A stretch of DNA of 64,000 bases from NCBI GenBank assembly GCA_036768485.1, contig JAVLUZ010000608.1:570501-634500 (forward strand), in the 5' to 3' direction. The position numbers and the translations under genes are program-made. The DNA comes from Mermis nigrescens (lineage: Eukaryota > Nematoda > Enoplea > Mermithida > Mermithidae). The notes below the pieces were generated by a model that did not search any database, had not been told where the DNA came from, and was given only the letters and a program-made list of their open reading frames with translations. Below, piece by piece: positions 1-45,717 of this stretch; within the stretch, counting starts at the first letter, position 1, and each line of letters starts with the position of its first letter.

Positions 1-202
1 TCCCCCATCCAGCCAAAGTCAGAAATTTTTAACCCCCATTTTTGGCAAGAACTAGCGTTTTTGGCCATTTCTACGTTTTTCTGTTAAAACAAATAAAAAC
101 GTATAAATAATAAAAAAATAGAAATAATAACGAGCAAAAAAGCCAAAAAAGAGAAGAAATACGAGTGCATAAGAAAAACATTAAAAAAGCAAATTAACCT
201 AC

Positions 203-35453
<35,251 letters not shown>

Positions 35454-36049
35454 GGCTACTAGATATAATCCTTGTATTGCGATTCGCGAATAAAGCTTTG
35501 TAAACAGTAAATACTTATTGACGCCTAAACATCACACGTTCTGATAAATAAAAACTGAAAAAACAACACATCTGCGGTATGCGAATCGGATCGAAAAGTT
35601 GCCGGGAGAGCAGAGGATTTATACGTACACTCTAACTCGGTTGCCAAGCCCAAGATAATGCATTTTTCCGGATTATGCACATCGTTGACAAGACGGTTGC
35701 TTATCTATCAATGTCTAGATGTACGCGCTTAATGCACACACTCAAATAATGCACCCCTTTAGACTGGTCCCTAACGGTTTGCATTCTCCGAGCTCGACTG
35801 CATATTGTAAAAAACAAAACATAAAAATAAAACTAAACAGGTAAGATATGTATTTCAATCACATCGCAACATTCATATTTTAGCCAGAGCATGATCCTCT
35901 ATTATTCCAGCAACACGGCAGAACAAGGAAATTCTGTTTCATTTTTGAACCTTTAAATTCAATTTTAATTTTTGACTTTTCTAATTACAAAATTAAAAGA
36001 AGCGTCAAACACGATTTTCGGCGTTTCTGACGATGCACTTTCTTTCTAA

Positions 36050-36130
36050 ACAACAATAATAATAATAACAATAATAATAATAATAATAATAATGATAATA
36101 ATAATAATAATAATATTAATAATAATACTT
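36050..36130. repeat. (AAT)n microsatellite
   Basis: About 25 AAT units with a few substitutions, upstream of the USP start. Confidence 0.95.
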
Positions 36131-36706
36131 TATTCGACAAAAAACACAAGGATAAATAAGAGTCGCAAGAAAAATAAGATAGCATAGTGTAAAGTGCGGA
36201 ATAATTTTTCTCAAGGAAGACTTCGGAGATTTTTCATTTTAAAAGTCGATAAAATGTGAAACAATGCGTCCTAGGTGAGAAGCAATGTCCTTTTCAGACT
36301 TTTAACACCGTCCTGCAACAATTAAAATGAATAGGTATACAAATTATCTTTTGAAAATTTTTCACAATTAATGCTGCTTATTTTGCAAGTTTTACTACTC
36401 GGGTAGGACCTTCGATTAGAGAGAATGCGATGAAAAACCTCTCTTCCGGGGTTAGGGGGCTGGATGAGGTGACCCACTCAAGCGCTCCCCAACATCCAGT
36501 GGGATCCGGTCCGGGGGCAGAGCTCCAGGAAGTTTTGTAAAATAAGCACCGAAGTCTTGAATTTTTATGTAAAATTTTCATAAAATCGTCCGGATCTTGT
36601 TTCAAATCCAGCCGATAAATGGATAAAACAGACTGGCGCGAAGCATGGAAATCATTCAAATTTCTATGATATAGTGACTGAAAATTGCTTAAAACGCATG
36701 ACATGG

Positions 36707-36775
36707 CGTTAGTCGATTGGTTAAAGCTTCTCGGCTTTGTAGCAAAAGGTCCAGGTTTCAAATCCGTTTTGCAGC
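36707..36775 (+). repeat. tRNA-like segment, possible SINE head
   Basis: TAGTCGATTGG fits the pol III box A pattern and GGTTTCAAATCC resembles box B with one extra base, spaced about as in a tRNA. A good cloverleaf cannot be drawn, so a working tRNA is unlikely. Confidence 0.3.
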
Positions 36776-37449
36776 AACTTTATTTCGTTTCATAGTGCTA
36801 CCAACCAACTGCGTACATAAGCCTTTATAATATGACTATCTTAAAACATACGAACCTGCTACACGAATGCCAATTTTTGTAATGCAAAACGCGTTTTACA
36901 GTGCCAAAATTTCGAAATTTTCGAGCGCTCCGCGCAAAATTGATTTAATTTTATCAATTGTCATTCGTGCTTAGGCCGCGCCTGATTTGAAATTTTTTTG
37001 TGGAGCAAAAATGCGTTATAGAGTATATGTAAATTTAAAAATTTTCTAACGCTTCGCGCTAATACACTCGTAAATATTGCATTTTCTTATTGAAATGAAT
37101 TAAACTGAAATCTTTTATTGCTAATACGCCACAATTACGAAGAGTACAAGAGAATAATAAAACGCACAGTCGATAAAGTATAAACGTAGGTACAGCAAAA
37201 GGCGACAAGCGAGTCATAATGATGATTTACTATGCTTGCCCTCTAATAAATTAAGATATGTCGACGTCAATTAATCTAGATTTGAATATATTCAAGTTAG
37301 GAGAAAAAATTACAAAATCATGTGGGTGATTCTAAAACAGAAAAAATCGAATTTTTGTAAATTAAAGCGAACAAGCGGAACAACAAGCTTGAAGCGATTT
37401 GTGCAGCAGTAGAAATTTATCAAGTACAAAAATTGGTCATGGAAACTCG

Positions 37450-37785
37450 TTAAAAAAGCTGTTTCCCGTTGTTTTCTTCTACATAAAGCTTTTCTTTCTC
37501 ATGATAAAGATATTTTAGTTAATGCTTATACTACTTATGTACATAAGACCCATGCTTGAGTTTTCTGTTTCTGGATGGAATCCATATTATGCTAATGATA
37601 TAAATCGTCTTGAAAATGTTCAACATAAATTTACTAAACGTCTTTTTGGTTTTCATAGTAACTTACCTTATATTGAACGCCTATAGCTTCTCAACCTATA
37701 CATTATTTAGAACTTTGTCTTCTTCACATATGTTCATGTCTCACGTATCAAATTATTTATGGTTTATCTTGTATTGATGCTTTCT
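37450..37785 (+). pseudogene. Non-LTR retrotransposon ORF2 fragment
   Basis: Broken coding for a region after the reverse-transcriptase core of CR1/Jockey-type elements. Segments such as LVNAYTTYV, LEFSVSGWNPYYANDINRLE and VQHKFTKRLFGF match the family's Y-V-R-P-x-L-E-Y, W-x-P and R-x-F-T-K-R motifs. A frameshift near 37541, a stop near 37685 and another shift just after it disrupt it. It overlaps in protein space with the fragment at 40165, so these are two separate copies. Confidence 0.75.
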
Positions 37786-37999
37786 GAACAACACATATTT
37801 TCTTGTCTTGTCTTGTCTAAACATTGTTGATAAAAATATTGTTCGATAAAATTGTTTATAAAAATTTAAATTGATAAAAATTATGATAAAAATATTGTTC
37901 AATGAAACTCACAAAAACAGCAATGCTTATTTGCAGTGTCAACTGCAAATGATTTAGCATACAGTGAAATATTATTTGCACCCAAAAACCAACGGCCTA

Positions 38000-38383
38000 C
38001 AGTGGTCGCCATGAAAGATGACGCGCCATCACCCTCAGAATTATAATGGATGGTCGTCGCGAGCGCCGCGTTACGTCCATCATGCGCCATCATCTCTTTT
38101 TCTATTAAGCGCCATTAAGCTCTATCATCCCGTTAATCTAAGGCGATGGGACGGCGCAATTTAGCTATTAATAGCGCCAACAAGAAAGCGCGCCAGCATT
38201 CACGTACAGCTTCCTTGTTGGCGCTATTAGTGCTAAATTGCGCGTCCATGCCAGGTGCTGAGATGATGGGTTAATGGCGCCTATCGAAAAAAGAGATGAT
38301 GGCGCATGATGGACGTGGCCGGCGGCGTCGCACCATCCATTATAATTCTGAGGATGATGGCGGCGTCATCATGGCGACCACTA
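38000..38383. mobile_element. Near-perfect fold-back MITE, 384 bp, TA target
   Basis: Left arm from CAGTGGTCGCCATGA to CAACAAG and a right arm that mirrors it, with a loop of about 17 bp near 38200. TA flanks both ends (37998-37999, 38384-38385). Removing it rejoins the satellite as GGCCTATACTGCAAATAA, so the insertion is precise. This is Tc1/mariner-like behaviour. The Ala/Met-rich frames across it are artefacts. Confidence 0.88.
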
Positions 38384-38495
38384 TATACTGCAAATAACTT
38401 CAAACACAGTAGATTATTATTTGCAGTCAAAAAGCAGCAACCTAGACTGCAAATAATTCATAACGCTGTTCTGTTATATTATTTGGAGTTTAGGT

Positions 38496-39312
38496 CAGGG
38501 TAGGCCGGGTATGGTTTTTAGATTTTTAGGTTTTTTATGGTTTTTTTGGTTTGAAAATCGGCCTGGTTTTGGTTTTCTTGGTTTTTTTGGCTTTTTCAAG
38601 TCGATGTTAAAAAATGTCGCAAGATTCATATTTCACCATTTGTGAACATGTGCGAATAGTACTCTTTACTCTAGCATAGAGTAGACTAATTATTTAGGGA
38701 ATAAACAGCATGAAATAGTTTATTTTCATTTTGATTGAACTTTTTTTGTAACGGAGACGTAATTATAATCGTATAATGTACTGATTATCCAGGCACGTAG
38801 CTTACCCTCCAATTTTGGGGGGACCAACTTATTTTTGGGGGGATAAAATGCCAAAAAGGCCAAAAACGGCCAAAAATAGCATTAAAATTGAAATTTTTCG
38901 ACGTTCGGATTTGTTCACTCAAAGCTGCGTAATCAGCTGGCACCACGACACTGTCAAAAGCTGGTATCTGTGAAAAGCAATATCAACCAACTCGAAGGAA
39001 CGACCCTAGATATTTCTAGCGATGAAAATGAACAGGAAGAAAATGATTCTTAATGTTGCCGTTTATTCTACTGAATGAATTTGGAATTGTTAACTTGTTA
39101 TTTTCCTGAATAATTAATTGGTTAGGCAACTCATGTCTGTTCTTTAATTTAGTGGTTTTTAATCATAATCAAGCATTTAAACACTTATACTCACGACTAA
39201 GATATAAAAACCAAAATTTAACCATTGAAAAACCATAAAAAACCATTAAAAACCATAAAAAACCAAGAAACCAAGATATCGGGAATTTTCAAATTTTGGT
39301 TTTCCAACCCTG
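38496..39312 (+). mobile_element. Non-autonomous hAT, 817 bp, 8-bp duplication
   Basis: Begins CAGGGTAGGC and ends CCAACCCTG. It is flanked by the perfect octamer GTTTAGGT (38488-38495, 39313-39320). ATGGTTTTT/AAAAACCAT repeats lie inside both ends. Near 38985-39052 a short frame reads TLDISSDENEQEENDS and stops, which looks like the acidic tail of a deleted hAT transposase. Confidence 0.93.
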
Positions 39313-40164
39313 GTTTAGGTTACTGGTTTCTGACTGCAAACAATATTATAATGTGCCCAAGTTTATTTACAGTCTAGGCTATTTGACTGCAAATAACATT
39401 TACTTGGCGCAATGTTATTTGGAGTCTAGGCCGTTGCTTTTTGACTGCAAATAATATTACGCGGTGTAAAATATTATTTGCAGTCTAAGCCCTGCTGGCA
39501 TCGACTTCAAATATTACTACACCGTGTCTGAACATATTTGCAGTCTAGGCCGCTGGTTTTTGACTACGAATAATATTACATTGTTTGCTATATTATTCGC
39601 GCCGCAGTACTCCTGCTCCCAAAAACGGTAAACTGCATCAGTAAAGGCCTTAAAAACACAACTTTAGGAGGTAGAACATATAACAAGTCGATATATTCAT
39701 TGCAGCTGGTATAGAGGTACACTAAATTCACAATTTTAAAATGCTCAGACTCATTTTGAGAGCTACCCATTACACGTAAAACGGGCTTTCTGCAAAACAA
39801 TTAATTTAAGCGCTCAATTTTTGAACGTTTTTAGATCCCACAAATACGTAAACCAAAATCCGAAATGTGGGGAAAATTGTGGGTATAGTTAAAATTGTGA
39901 ACCAAATCGCTAGGAAAAAACAGTGACGTTTTCATTTAAAAGTTGCCAAGAGAAAAAACTTTGTTTTGACTGCATAGTGCATCCGAAACCAAGGCATACA
40001 GTAATTGGAAGGCAGTGACACAGAAAGCCACAAGTAGAACGTAAGCGTAGCCTGTCAATGTGTTTAACACTCAATTATCCCTAAGAAGCAGGATACATAC
40101 CTGCGCTCCGCCATTTGCTTAATTAATTCTTCTCCGCAAACGAGGCTTTTCGCTGTCCAGCCCA

Positions 40165-40494
40165 TCCAACTTGCAAAAAGGATTGAACTGGAGTGAACTG
40201 AAATATTCTAGGCGTTTATATAATGACCTCACTTTAGCTTTTTCTATTATTAGATTTATTATTCTGCCTTTTGAGGATTTCTTTACATTTAATACTAACT
40301 CAAACCGAGCAATGAATTCTTGTAAGCTTTTTGTTAATCGGGCAAACAAAAACTGGAGAAAATTTGAATTTTGCAATCGAGTAATCTCTGTTTGGAATTC
40401 TCTATTTGGGGAAGTTGATGCTCCAAATAGACATATTTTTCTTAATAGATTGAAAAGGGTTGATCTTAATTATTCAATTCAGGGGCGTAAATAA
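40165..40494 (+). pseudogene. Non-LTR retrotransposon ORF2 C-terminus
   Basis: About 107 residues, including SELKYSRRLYNDLTLAF, FEDFFTFNTN, KLFVNRANKNWRKFEFCNRV and ISVWNSLFGEV. These match the C-terminal L-x-x-R-R, F-F-x-x, N-R-V-I-x-x-W-N-x-L motifs of CR1/Jockey-type ORF2 proteins. It is open to its own stop but lacks the upstream reverse transcriptase. The following 180 bp to TTTGTAATTTGTAATG (about 40676) probably is the 3' UTR with its short terminal repeat. Confidence 0.8.
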
Positions 40495-41209
40495 GCGCAG
40501 TTTTTGTACTACCTTTACGTTATCCTGCTTTCCTCGACTATTTATGTATTTTATAGTCTTGTCTTTCTGTGTATGTAGGTATGTTTATATTTCATCTTTT
40601 TCTCTCGTTACTTATCAATGTATTAATGTTACTTGGTTTGTTGTCGGATCAGCGAATAAAATTTGTAATTTGTAATGTGTAAAAGCGCGCGACAAGTACA
40701 ATACAAAAGGATAGAATATTGAACATGTATCGTCGATAAAACTGACGAAATATTGCAAAAGGAGACAAGCGAGCCACGTCACGACAATGACGATATTACA
40801 TGCCAGCCTCAGTAAATGTAAAAAAGGTTAACGTTACCCGGCCTAGACTTATGGTCTGTTTCACATAGTACATACATATGTATGTAACGTCGTGCATTAA
40901 TTATTTTCATCGACATTAAACCTAGGGTTATGATAATTATACAATATCTGATCAATGCTATAATCGCAGTCTGTCAGCTTATTGTCGGAGATGGTTTATA
41001 GTCTATTTCACGAAACCTGGTGCATGGAAATCGAATTTTCAGCGATCTAGCGATCAGCTATAAAAGCGGTATCTAAGCAGCTTAGTGTAATATAATTTTG
41101 CATAGTAAAACTTCGCAATAGCTTATCACTTGCTATACACAATATAATGGTTGCAAAAAATAGATAAAAGTGGTGTGTTGACCAACGTTGAACGTACGAG
41201 TATGTACCA

Positions 41210-41226
41210 NNNNNNNNNNNNNNNNN
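41210..41226. other. Assembly gap (17 N)
   Basis: Seventeen undetermined bases. The ORF read through it with X residues is meaningless. Confidence 1.
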
Positions 41227-41854
41227 TACCCCCAAACTACATACGTGAAGCAAGTACCAACAGTGTTCAAACGAAAAAATAAAGTCGAAAATTATTTAGT
41301 TTAGAATTGCAGCCAAGGGATAATACGATGGTTTGTCATTACTTATGTACTTACTTCTTTTGTATGAAAAATTTAATTTTGTCCCTAAAGCGAGTCTACA
41401 GTCTGTTTCATTATTTAACTTTGAGGCTTTTAAAAAAATCTAAAGTGCCTACAGAAGTTTAAACTAAGCCATTGTTGTGATGTTCTACAGTGCAGCGAGA
41501 CACTTGCCATTGTTAAGCAGCGTTACGGCATCAAAGTTTTAAATCGCTTTTGTATAAGTGTTCCATTCCAAACGGCCTATTTTCGCAAAGTCTTATTACA
41601 GTCTTAATTTTTAATTGCACAAATCGGCTTCTTCAATAATGCTCTAATAGCGCTTGATTGCTTAGAACTATTCTTTTGATGTTTACAGTGCTTAGCTTAC
41701 CATGCAGCGCATCTTGTACATACAACTACAACAAGATAACCGAGAAATGTGCTACAGTAATAAGTCATAAGGCACAAATGGTACTGGAACAGACTATAGT
41801 CTAATTTATGCAAATTAAATTCAAACAAAAACCTCAAAGTTAAACGAAACGATT

Positions 41855-41996
41855 GTGTCCCGGATGACCGACAGTCCCGGGTGATCGACAGTCCCGGAGT
41901 GACCGACAAATGGTTTTAAGAATAGATCTGTCAATCAAAAAATTCCCGTCTGGCCGACTGTACCAGGTGGCCGGCTATACCGAGGTGGCCGACATC
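41855..41996. repeat. Degenerate 17-18-bp tandem repeat
   Basis: Variants of GTCCCGGATGACCGACA repeat with drift into CCAGGTGGCCGGCTATAC and GAGGTGGCCGACAT. GC-rich against its surroundings, it lies just upstream of the capsid pseudogene. The open frame starting at 41910 crosses it. Confidence 0.75.
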
Positions 41997-42009
41997 TCCT
42001 TAGCTATAG

Positions 42010-42590
42010 AATCTATGCTACAAAATACTACCGTAAAATATCCAATTCGAAGAACACAAATAACAACTCTACATATAACCGAAAACCGTCGTTCAACTCC
42101 ACTGAATGCACTTTTTTCTGGCGCTCTGCCAAGGCGTATCGTCGTTGGACTCGTTAGTGCAGAGGCAGCAAAGGGGTTCATACAAAACGTCACCGTTTCA
42201 ATTTCAAGATTTCGGAATTTCCGAAATTAAAATTACAAGTGGCACGACTACAGTACCCTCAACGCCTTATAAATTAAATTTTGATGAAAATCAGCTGATT
42301 CGATCATTTGTACAATTGTTTGATGGTTTAGGAATTTCGCAAGATGATAAAGGAAATATGATTAGTTTAAAGCGATTTAAAAATGGTTGTACTTTTTTGT
42401 TTTCGAACTAAGCGCCGATGGTGCTGACAACAACTCCTGGGAGCTCCTAAGGGAGGGAACCACGAGTTTAGAAATTGTTTTTCATAAAGCTTTACCCGCA
42501 GGAGGAGTTGAAAGCATCATATACGGCGAGTTTGATAGTCTTATCATGTTGGATCACTCTCGTCAGGTATTTTACGACTATACAGTGTGA
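42010..42590 (+). pseudogene. Capsid-protein C-terminal remnant, Polinton/Maverick (adintovirus-like) type, copy 1
   Basis: About 190 residues are recognisable in three pieces. The first, near 42031-42185, carries VKYPIRRTQI and LPRRIVVGLVSAEAAKG. The second, about 42195-42390, is in another frame and ends DGLGISQDDKGNMIS. The third, 42398-42590, is in the first frame again and ends in the FDYTV-like strand YGEFDSLIMLDHSRQVF. The layout fits the second jelly roll of the major capsid protein of Maverick-type elements, annotated in animals as F54H12.2-like (family knowledge). Two frameshifts break it: one near 42190, the other a one-base loss in a T run near 42391. The N-terminal half is not found. 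An AATAAA signal lies at 42648-42653. Confidence 0.75.
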
Positions 42591-43238
42591 TATATTGGAT
42601 ATACGCGAAGTGTTATTTTTTCATCATTTGTTGAAAAATTAATTATAAATAAAAGTGTTTTTTAAAATCACATGTCAAAGCAAAGTATGTACGTCTGTAA
42701 AATTATAGAGTTATAGGTTTGGCTATTGGTTGCGCTTAATAAATGAAATTTTGATTAAATATTTTATGTAGCATAAAAATTCATATTCATATTCGCTCCT
42801 TTTATTTGCGAGCGTGACCTGGGAATTTTTCAAAAATTTGTATACTCCACAGAAAATTAATTTTAAACTATAAATGAGAAGCGTACAAAGCAAACACAAT
42901 ATTATATTGCCCAAACTGACCATTAAATTCTTTTATGTAAGTGACAATGGAGCTACATATATTTAAATAAATACCCACTCTAAATATTTGTATACCACAG
43001 TGTCGCACGCATTAAGTAAACTAAAAGCAATATAATTTACAATTCAAACGTTTCATTTTCAAAATTCGTATATACATATTAGAGTCAATTATGCTGCCTC
43101 CTGCTAAGTTTCTAGCATATTTCATCAAAATTCAAGATATCGTGAGAAGTATATATATATAATTTTGAACTTATATTTAAAATTTTACTTTTTAAAGCTG
43201 TGCTTGTTGGTTTTCGCTCATGTTCTCATTCTTTTTAG

Positions 43239-43475
43239 GCGTCGACTCTAATCCACGATTCAAAGAAAAAATTGCTAATTTGATCTGGCCGAGCTTGTCG
43301 ATATGCTCGAAAAATATTTATAAGGAAAGGGCCCGTCAGCAAAACATGGAACATCAGCTGACGGGCCTGAAAAAGGTTACCGGATTTTGGTTGTTCGCAG
43401 GCGAATTCGAATATCGCTTAAATGAGGAAGCGATTTGCCTTTCCTTCGTTGGAAAGTTATTCAAAGAGTTGGATG
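43239..43475 (+). CDS. Exon-like ORF of unknown function
   Basis: A 79-codon open segment, not recognised. It is bounded by TTTTTAG|GCG and ATG|GTAAGA, a good acceptor and donor, and is phase 1 at both ends. The product is charged (RFKEKIANLIWPSL, YKERARQQNMEHQL), then hydrophobic-aromatic (VTGFWLFAGEFEYRL), with no membrane helix. The frame also stays open from an ATG at 43220. Immediately after it comes a tandem repeat whose units each carry a GTAAGG. It could be an internal exon of a host gene or a remnant of the virus-like cassette around it. Confidence 0.45.
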
Positions 43476-44115
43476 GTAAGATAGATTTTTATTTTTTTTT
43501 TATTAATTTAATTTTAAATATACTTACAATGTTATACATTTGTTAGAATTTATTAAACTGATTTTTTTTTTCCCTAAAAATACTATAAAGATTTTATATA
43601 CTTTTGAAAGTAAATTCAATCTCTTCTATGTATGAAACTTGTTTAGTTATTTAGGCGGTAAGGTATCTTTATATTTTTCTCGATAAATTAATTTTAAATG
43701 TACTTATATTGTTTTACATTTGTTTTAAATTGAATTTTTAAAAGTATAAACATTTTGCGTAATTTTGAAAGTAAATTCACTCTCTTCTACGTACAAAACT
43801 TGTTTAACTATTTAAATGGTAAGGTATATTTTTATTTTTCTCGATAAAATAATTTTAGATATACTTATATTGCTTCACATTTGTTTTAAACTGGTTTTTT
43901 ACTTCGAAATAGTATAAACATTTTGTATACTTTTGAAAGTAAATTCAGTCTGTCCTACGTATAAAACTTGTTTAACAATTTAGACTGTAAGGTGTATATT
44001 TTTTTTTGATAAATCAATTTTAAATATACTCATATTGTTTCACATTTGTTTTAAAGTGATTTTTTAACTAGAAATAGTATAAACATCTTGCGTACTTTTG
44101 AAAGTAAATTCATTT
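43476..44115 (+). repeat. ~165-bp tandem repeat, about four units
   Basis: Each unit contains GAAAGTAAATTCA (near 43606, 43770, 43935, 44100), AAAACTTGTTTA and GGTAAGGT or TGTAAGGT. The first unit starts at the donor of the exon-like ORF. Confidence 0.8.
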
Positions 44116-44753
44116 TTGTTTATAAAATATTATTCATTACTAATTATACAAGTACTAAAATTTTTATACCACTTGAGTGTTTAACTAAATATTTTATAAT
44201 TTGGAATAATATATTTCGTAAAATATAATTTGATTAAATGTATAGTTTATTAAAAATTATTTTTAAAAGCGCAAGAAATACATAAATATCATTTGTGCTG
44301 GCTATTAGAATGAAATGTTTATAAATTAAAACTTATTTTTAAGACAACGAAAAATGGATGTACATTTGATAAATGGAAACTGATGTTTCAGGGTTGTGGT
44401 GGTGGGCAAATGCTTATTGTGTTCACTGCGTGTTTCATTTTCGAATTCAAACCACTCCATGGCTAAGTACCAGAAGCTAGTATGTATAGGTATTAATTAA
44501 CGTATGATTTTACGTAGATCCAGCAGCACTGTTTACACGACAAGTACTGTAACTTGAAAAAACAGCGAAAGACGCCTGCTACACCCCACTGTATTTACCT
44601 AATTAATTGGATTATCCGCCTGCCGCACACATATCACATACAACTATACTGCGTGATACTGACGAAAACTGCGCACAAAACAAGTGTAGCTAGTCTTGTT
44701 TACATAACACGAAAACTGGGCACAAAACATATGTACCTATATTTTGCATACGC

Positions 44754-44793
44754 ATGCTACCCTAGACCGCAAATTTGCGGTCTAGGGTAGCAT
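44754..44793. repeat. Perfect 40-bp palindrome
   Basis: Twenty bases, ATGCTACCCTAGACCGCAAA, are followed without spacer by their exact reverse complement. It lies six bases before the point where homology between the two capsid-gene copies begins. Confidence 0.97.
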
Positions 44794-44798
44794 TGTAT

Positions 44799-45063
44799 TT
44801 AAGGAATTGCACAGGATGACAAAGGAAACACCATCAACGTGGGAAGATTCAAAAATGGAAGCACCTTTTTTGTCTTTGAGCTCAGTGCCGATGGTACTGA
44901 CACCAATACGTGGGAATTGATGCGAGAAGGAACAACAAGCTTGGAAATGCAGTTTGGAAAAGCCCTACCCATTGGCGGCGTAGAGTGTATAATTTACGGT
45001 GAATTTGATTCCTTGCTTATGATTGATCATACTCGTCAAGTATTTTTCGACTATTCTGTTTAG
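44799..45063 (+). pseudogene. Capsid-protein C-terminal remnant, copy 2
   Basis: About 85 residues in one open frame from GIAQDDKGNT to the stop at 45061-45063. They match copy 1 at roughly 50 of the last 64 positions, including FFVFELSADG, LREGTTSLE-like and YGEFDSLLMIDHTRQVFFDY segments. Most base differences from copy 1 are at third codon positions. No frame damage is seen within the piece, but everything upstream is missing, cut off at the 40-bp palindrome. An AATAAA signal at 45081-45086 follows the stop by 17 bases. It may therefore still be transcribed as a terminal exon, though a complete capsid cannot be made from it. Confidence 0.75.
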
Positions 45064-45130
45064 TGTATGTACGTTTTTTAAATAAAATTGCACAGATACA
45101 TCGTTTTTCACATTTACCATTAGGTAGCAC

Positions 45131-45183
45131 TGACGTCATTAGGCGGTACCGTGGTGGGAGGGGTTTTGCAACACTTGACGTCA
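45131..45183. promoter_or_regulatory. Two TGACGTCA (CRE-type) sites
   Basis: Perfect palindromic CRE/ATF octamers at 45131-45138 and 45176-45183, 45 bp apart and 79-131 bp before the first ATG of the next ORF. A third lies at 48095-48102, upstream of the F-box gene. Function is inferred from motif alone. Confidence 0.45.
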
Positions 45184-45261
45184 TTAAGCAGTATATGCGA
45201 TTTTCAAGCTGATTTAGCTCATTGTTCGTTCCAACCCCTTACCATTCAGTACGCTTCAGCT

Positions 45262-45717
45262 ATGTCTTTCTCTAGAATGTCAAACAGAGTTGAGTTTAGC
45301 CTCGGAAACAACATGTATTGCATAGTTTCCAAGTGGAAAGGTGTTACTAGCATTGGATTTCGTGTGTGTCAAAATTTTGGAAAATTACCCCTTTACCCTA
45401 CGACTCATGGCATTAACTTGATGCGCTTTCAGTATGATAAGCTAGTTAATTTGTCGGATAGTTGTTTTAATGCCCTGATGTTTAACGTTCCAATGGAGAC
45501 GGTAGATTTGGGCTATGAAACCTACGTTTCGATTGACAAGGAGAACAAGCTCGTTGTATTGAAAAACGATACTAAGAAACAAAAAATTGAGCTGACGCCC
45601 ACCCAGTGTCAGGCGTGGCACAAGCAGAAGGACGATATCGCTAAAGCTGTCCTCGGTATAGCAGGTACTAGTGTAATTTGCTTACTTTTCATCTTGTTAT
45701 TTTTATGTAGCGCCTAA
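45262..45717 (+). CDS. Small tail-anchored protein, unknown
   Basis: 151 residues from the first ATG; the frame stays open upstream to 45124, including a TTAG|GCG acceptor-like site at 45138-45143, so an upstream exon is possible. Two similar strand-rich blocks, around VEFSLGNNMYCIVSKWKG with HGINLMRFQYDKLVNL and around TYVSIDKENKLVVLK with KIELTPTQCQAWHKQ, weakly recall the single-stranded-DNA-binding PC4 fold; this is only a suggestion. The last 20 residues (VICLLFILLFLCSA end) form a transmembrane helix, so it would be a C-terminally anchored membrane protein. No stops or shifts. It lies between capsid remnants and other cassette ORFs, and a viral origin is inferred from that context. Confidence 0.6.
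   Translation: MSFSRMSNRVEFSLGNNMYCIVSKWKGVTSIGFRVCQNFGKLPLYPTTHGINLMRFQYDKLVNLSDSCFNALMFNVPMETVDLGYETYVSIDKENKLVVLKNDTKKQKIELTPTQCQAWHKQKDDIAKAVLGIAGTSVICLLFILLFLCSA

Larger units (their letters stand above)
37918..39610. repeat. Palindromic ~60-bp satellite, interrupted twice
   Basis: Units alternate GACTGCAAATAATATTA and TAATATTATTTGCAGTC around a short loop, joined by CTAGGCCGCTGGTTTTT. Unit starts at 39332, 39385, 39443, 39503 and 39562 show a 53-60 bp period. Parts lie at 37918-37999, 38384-38495 and 39313-39610, split by the elements at 38000 and 38496. Confidence 0.85.

Noticed and set aside
37899..38503. Short ORFs rich in Ala, Met and His at the fold-back MITE
   Set aside because: They are mirror images across the inverted-repeat arms and the satellite.
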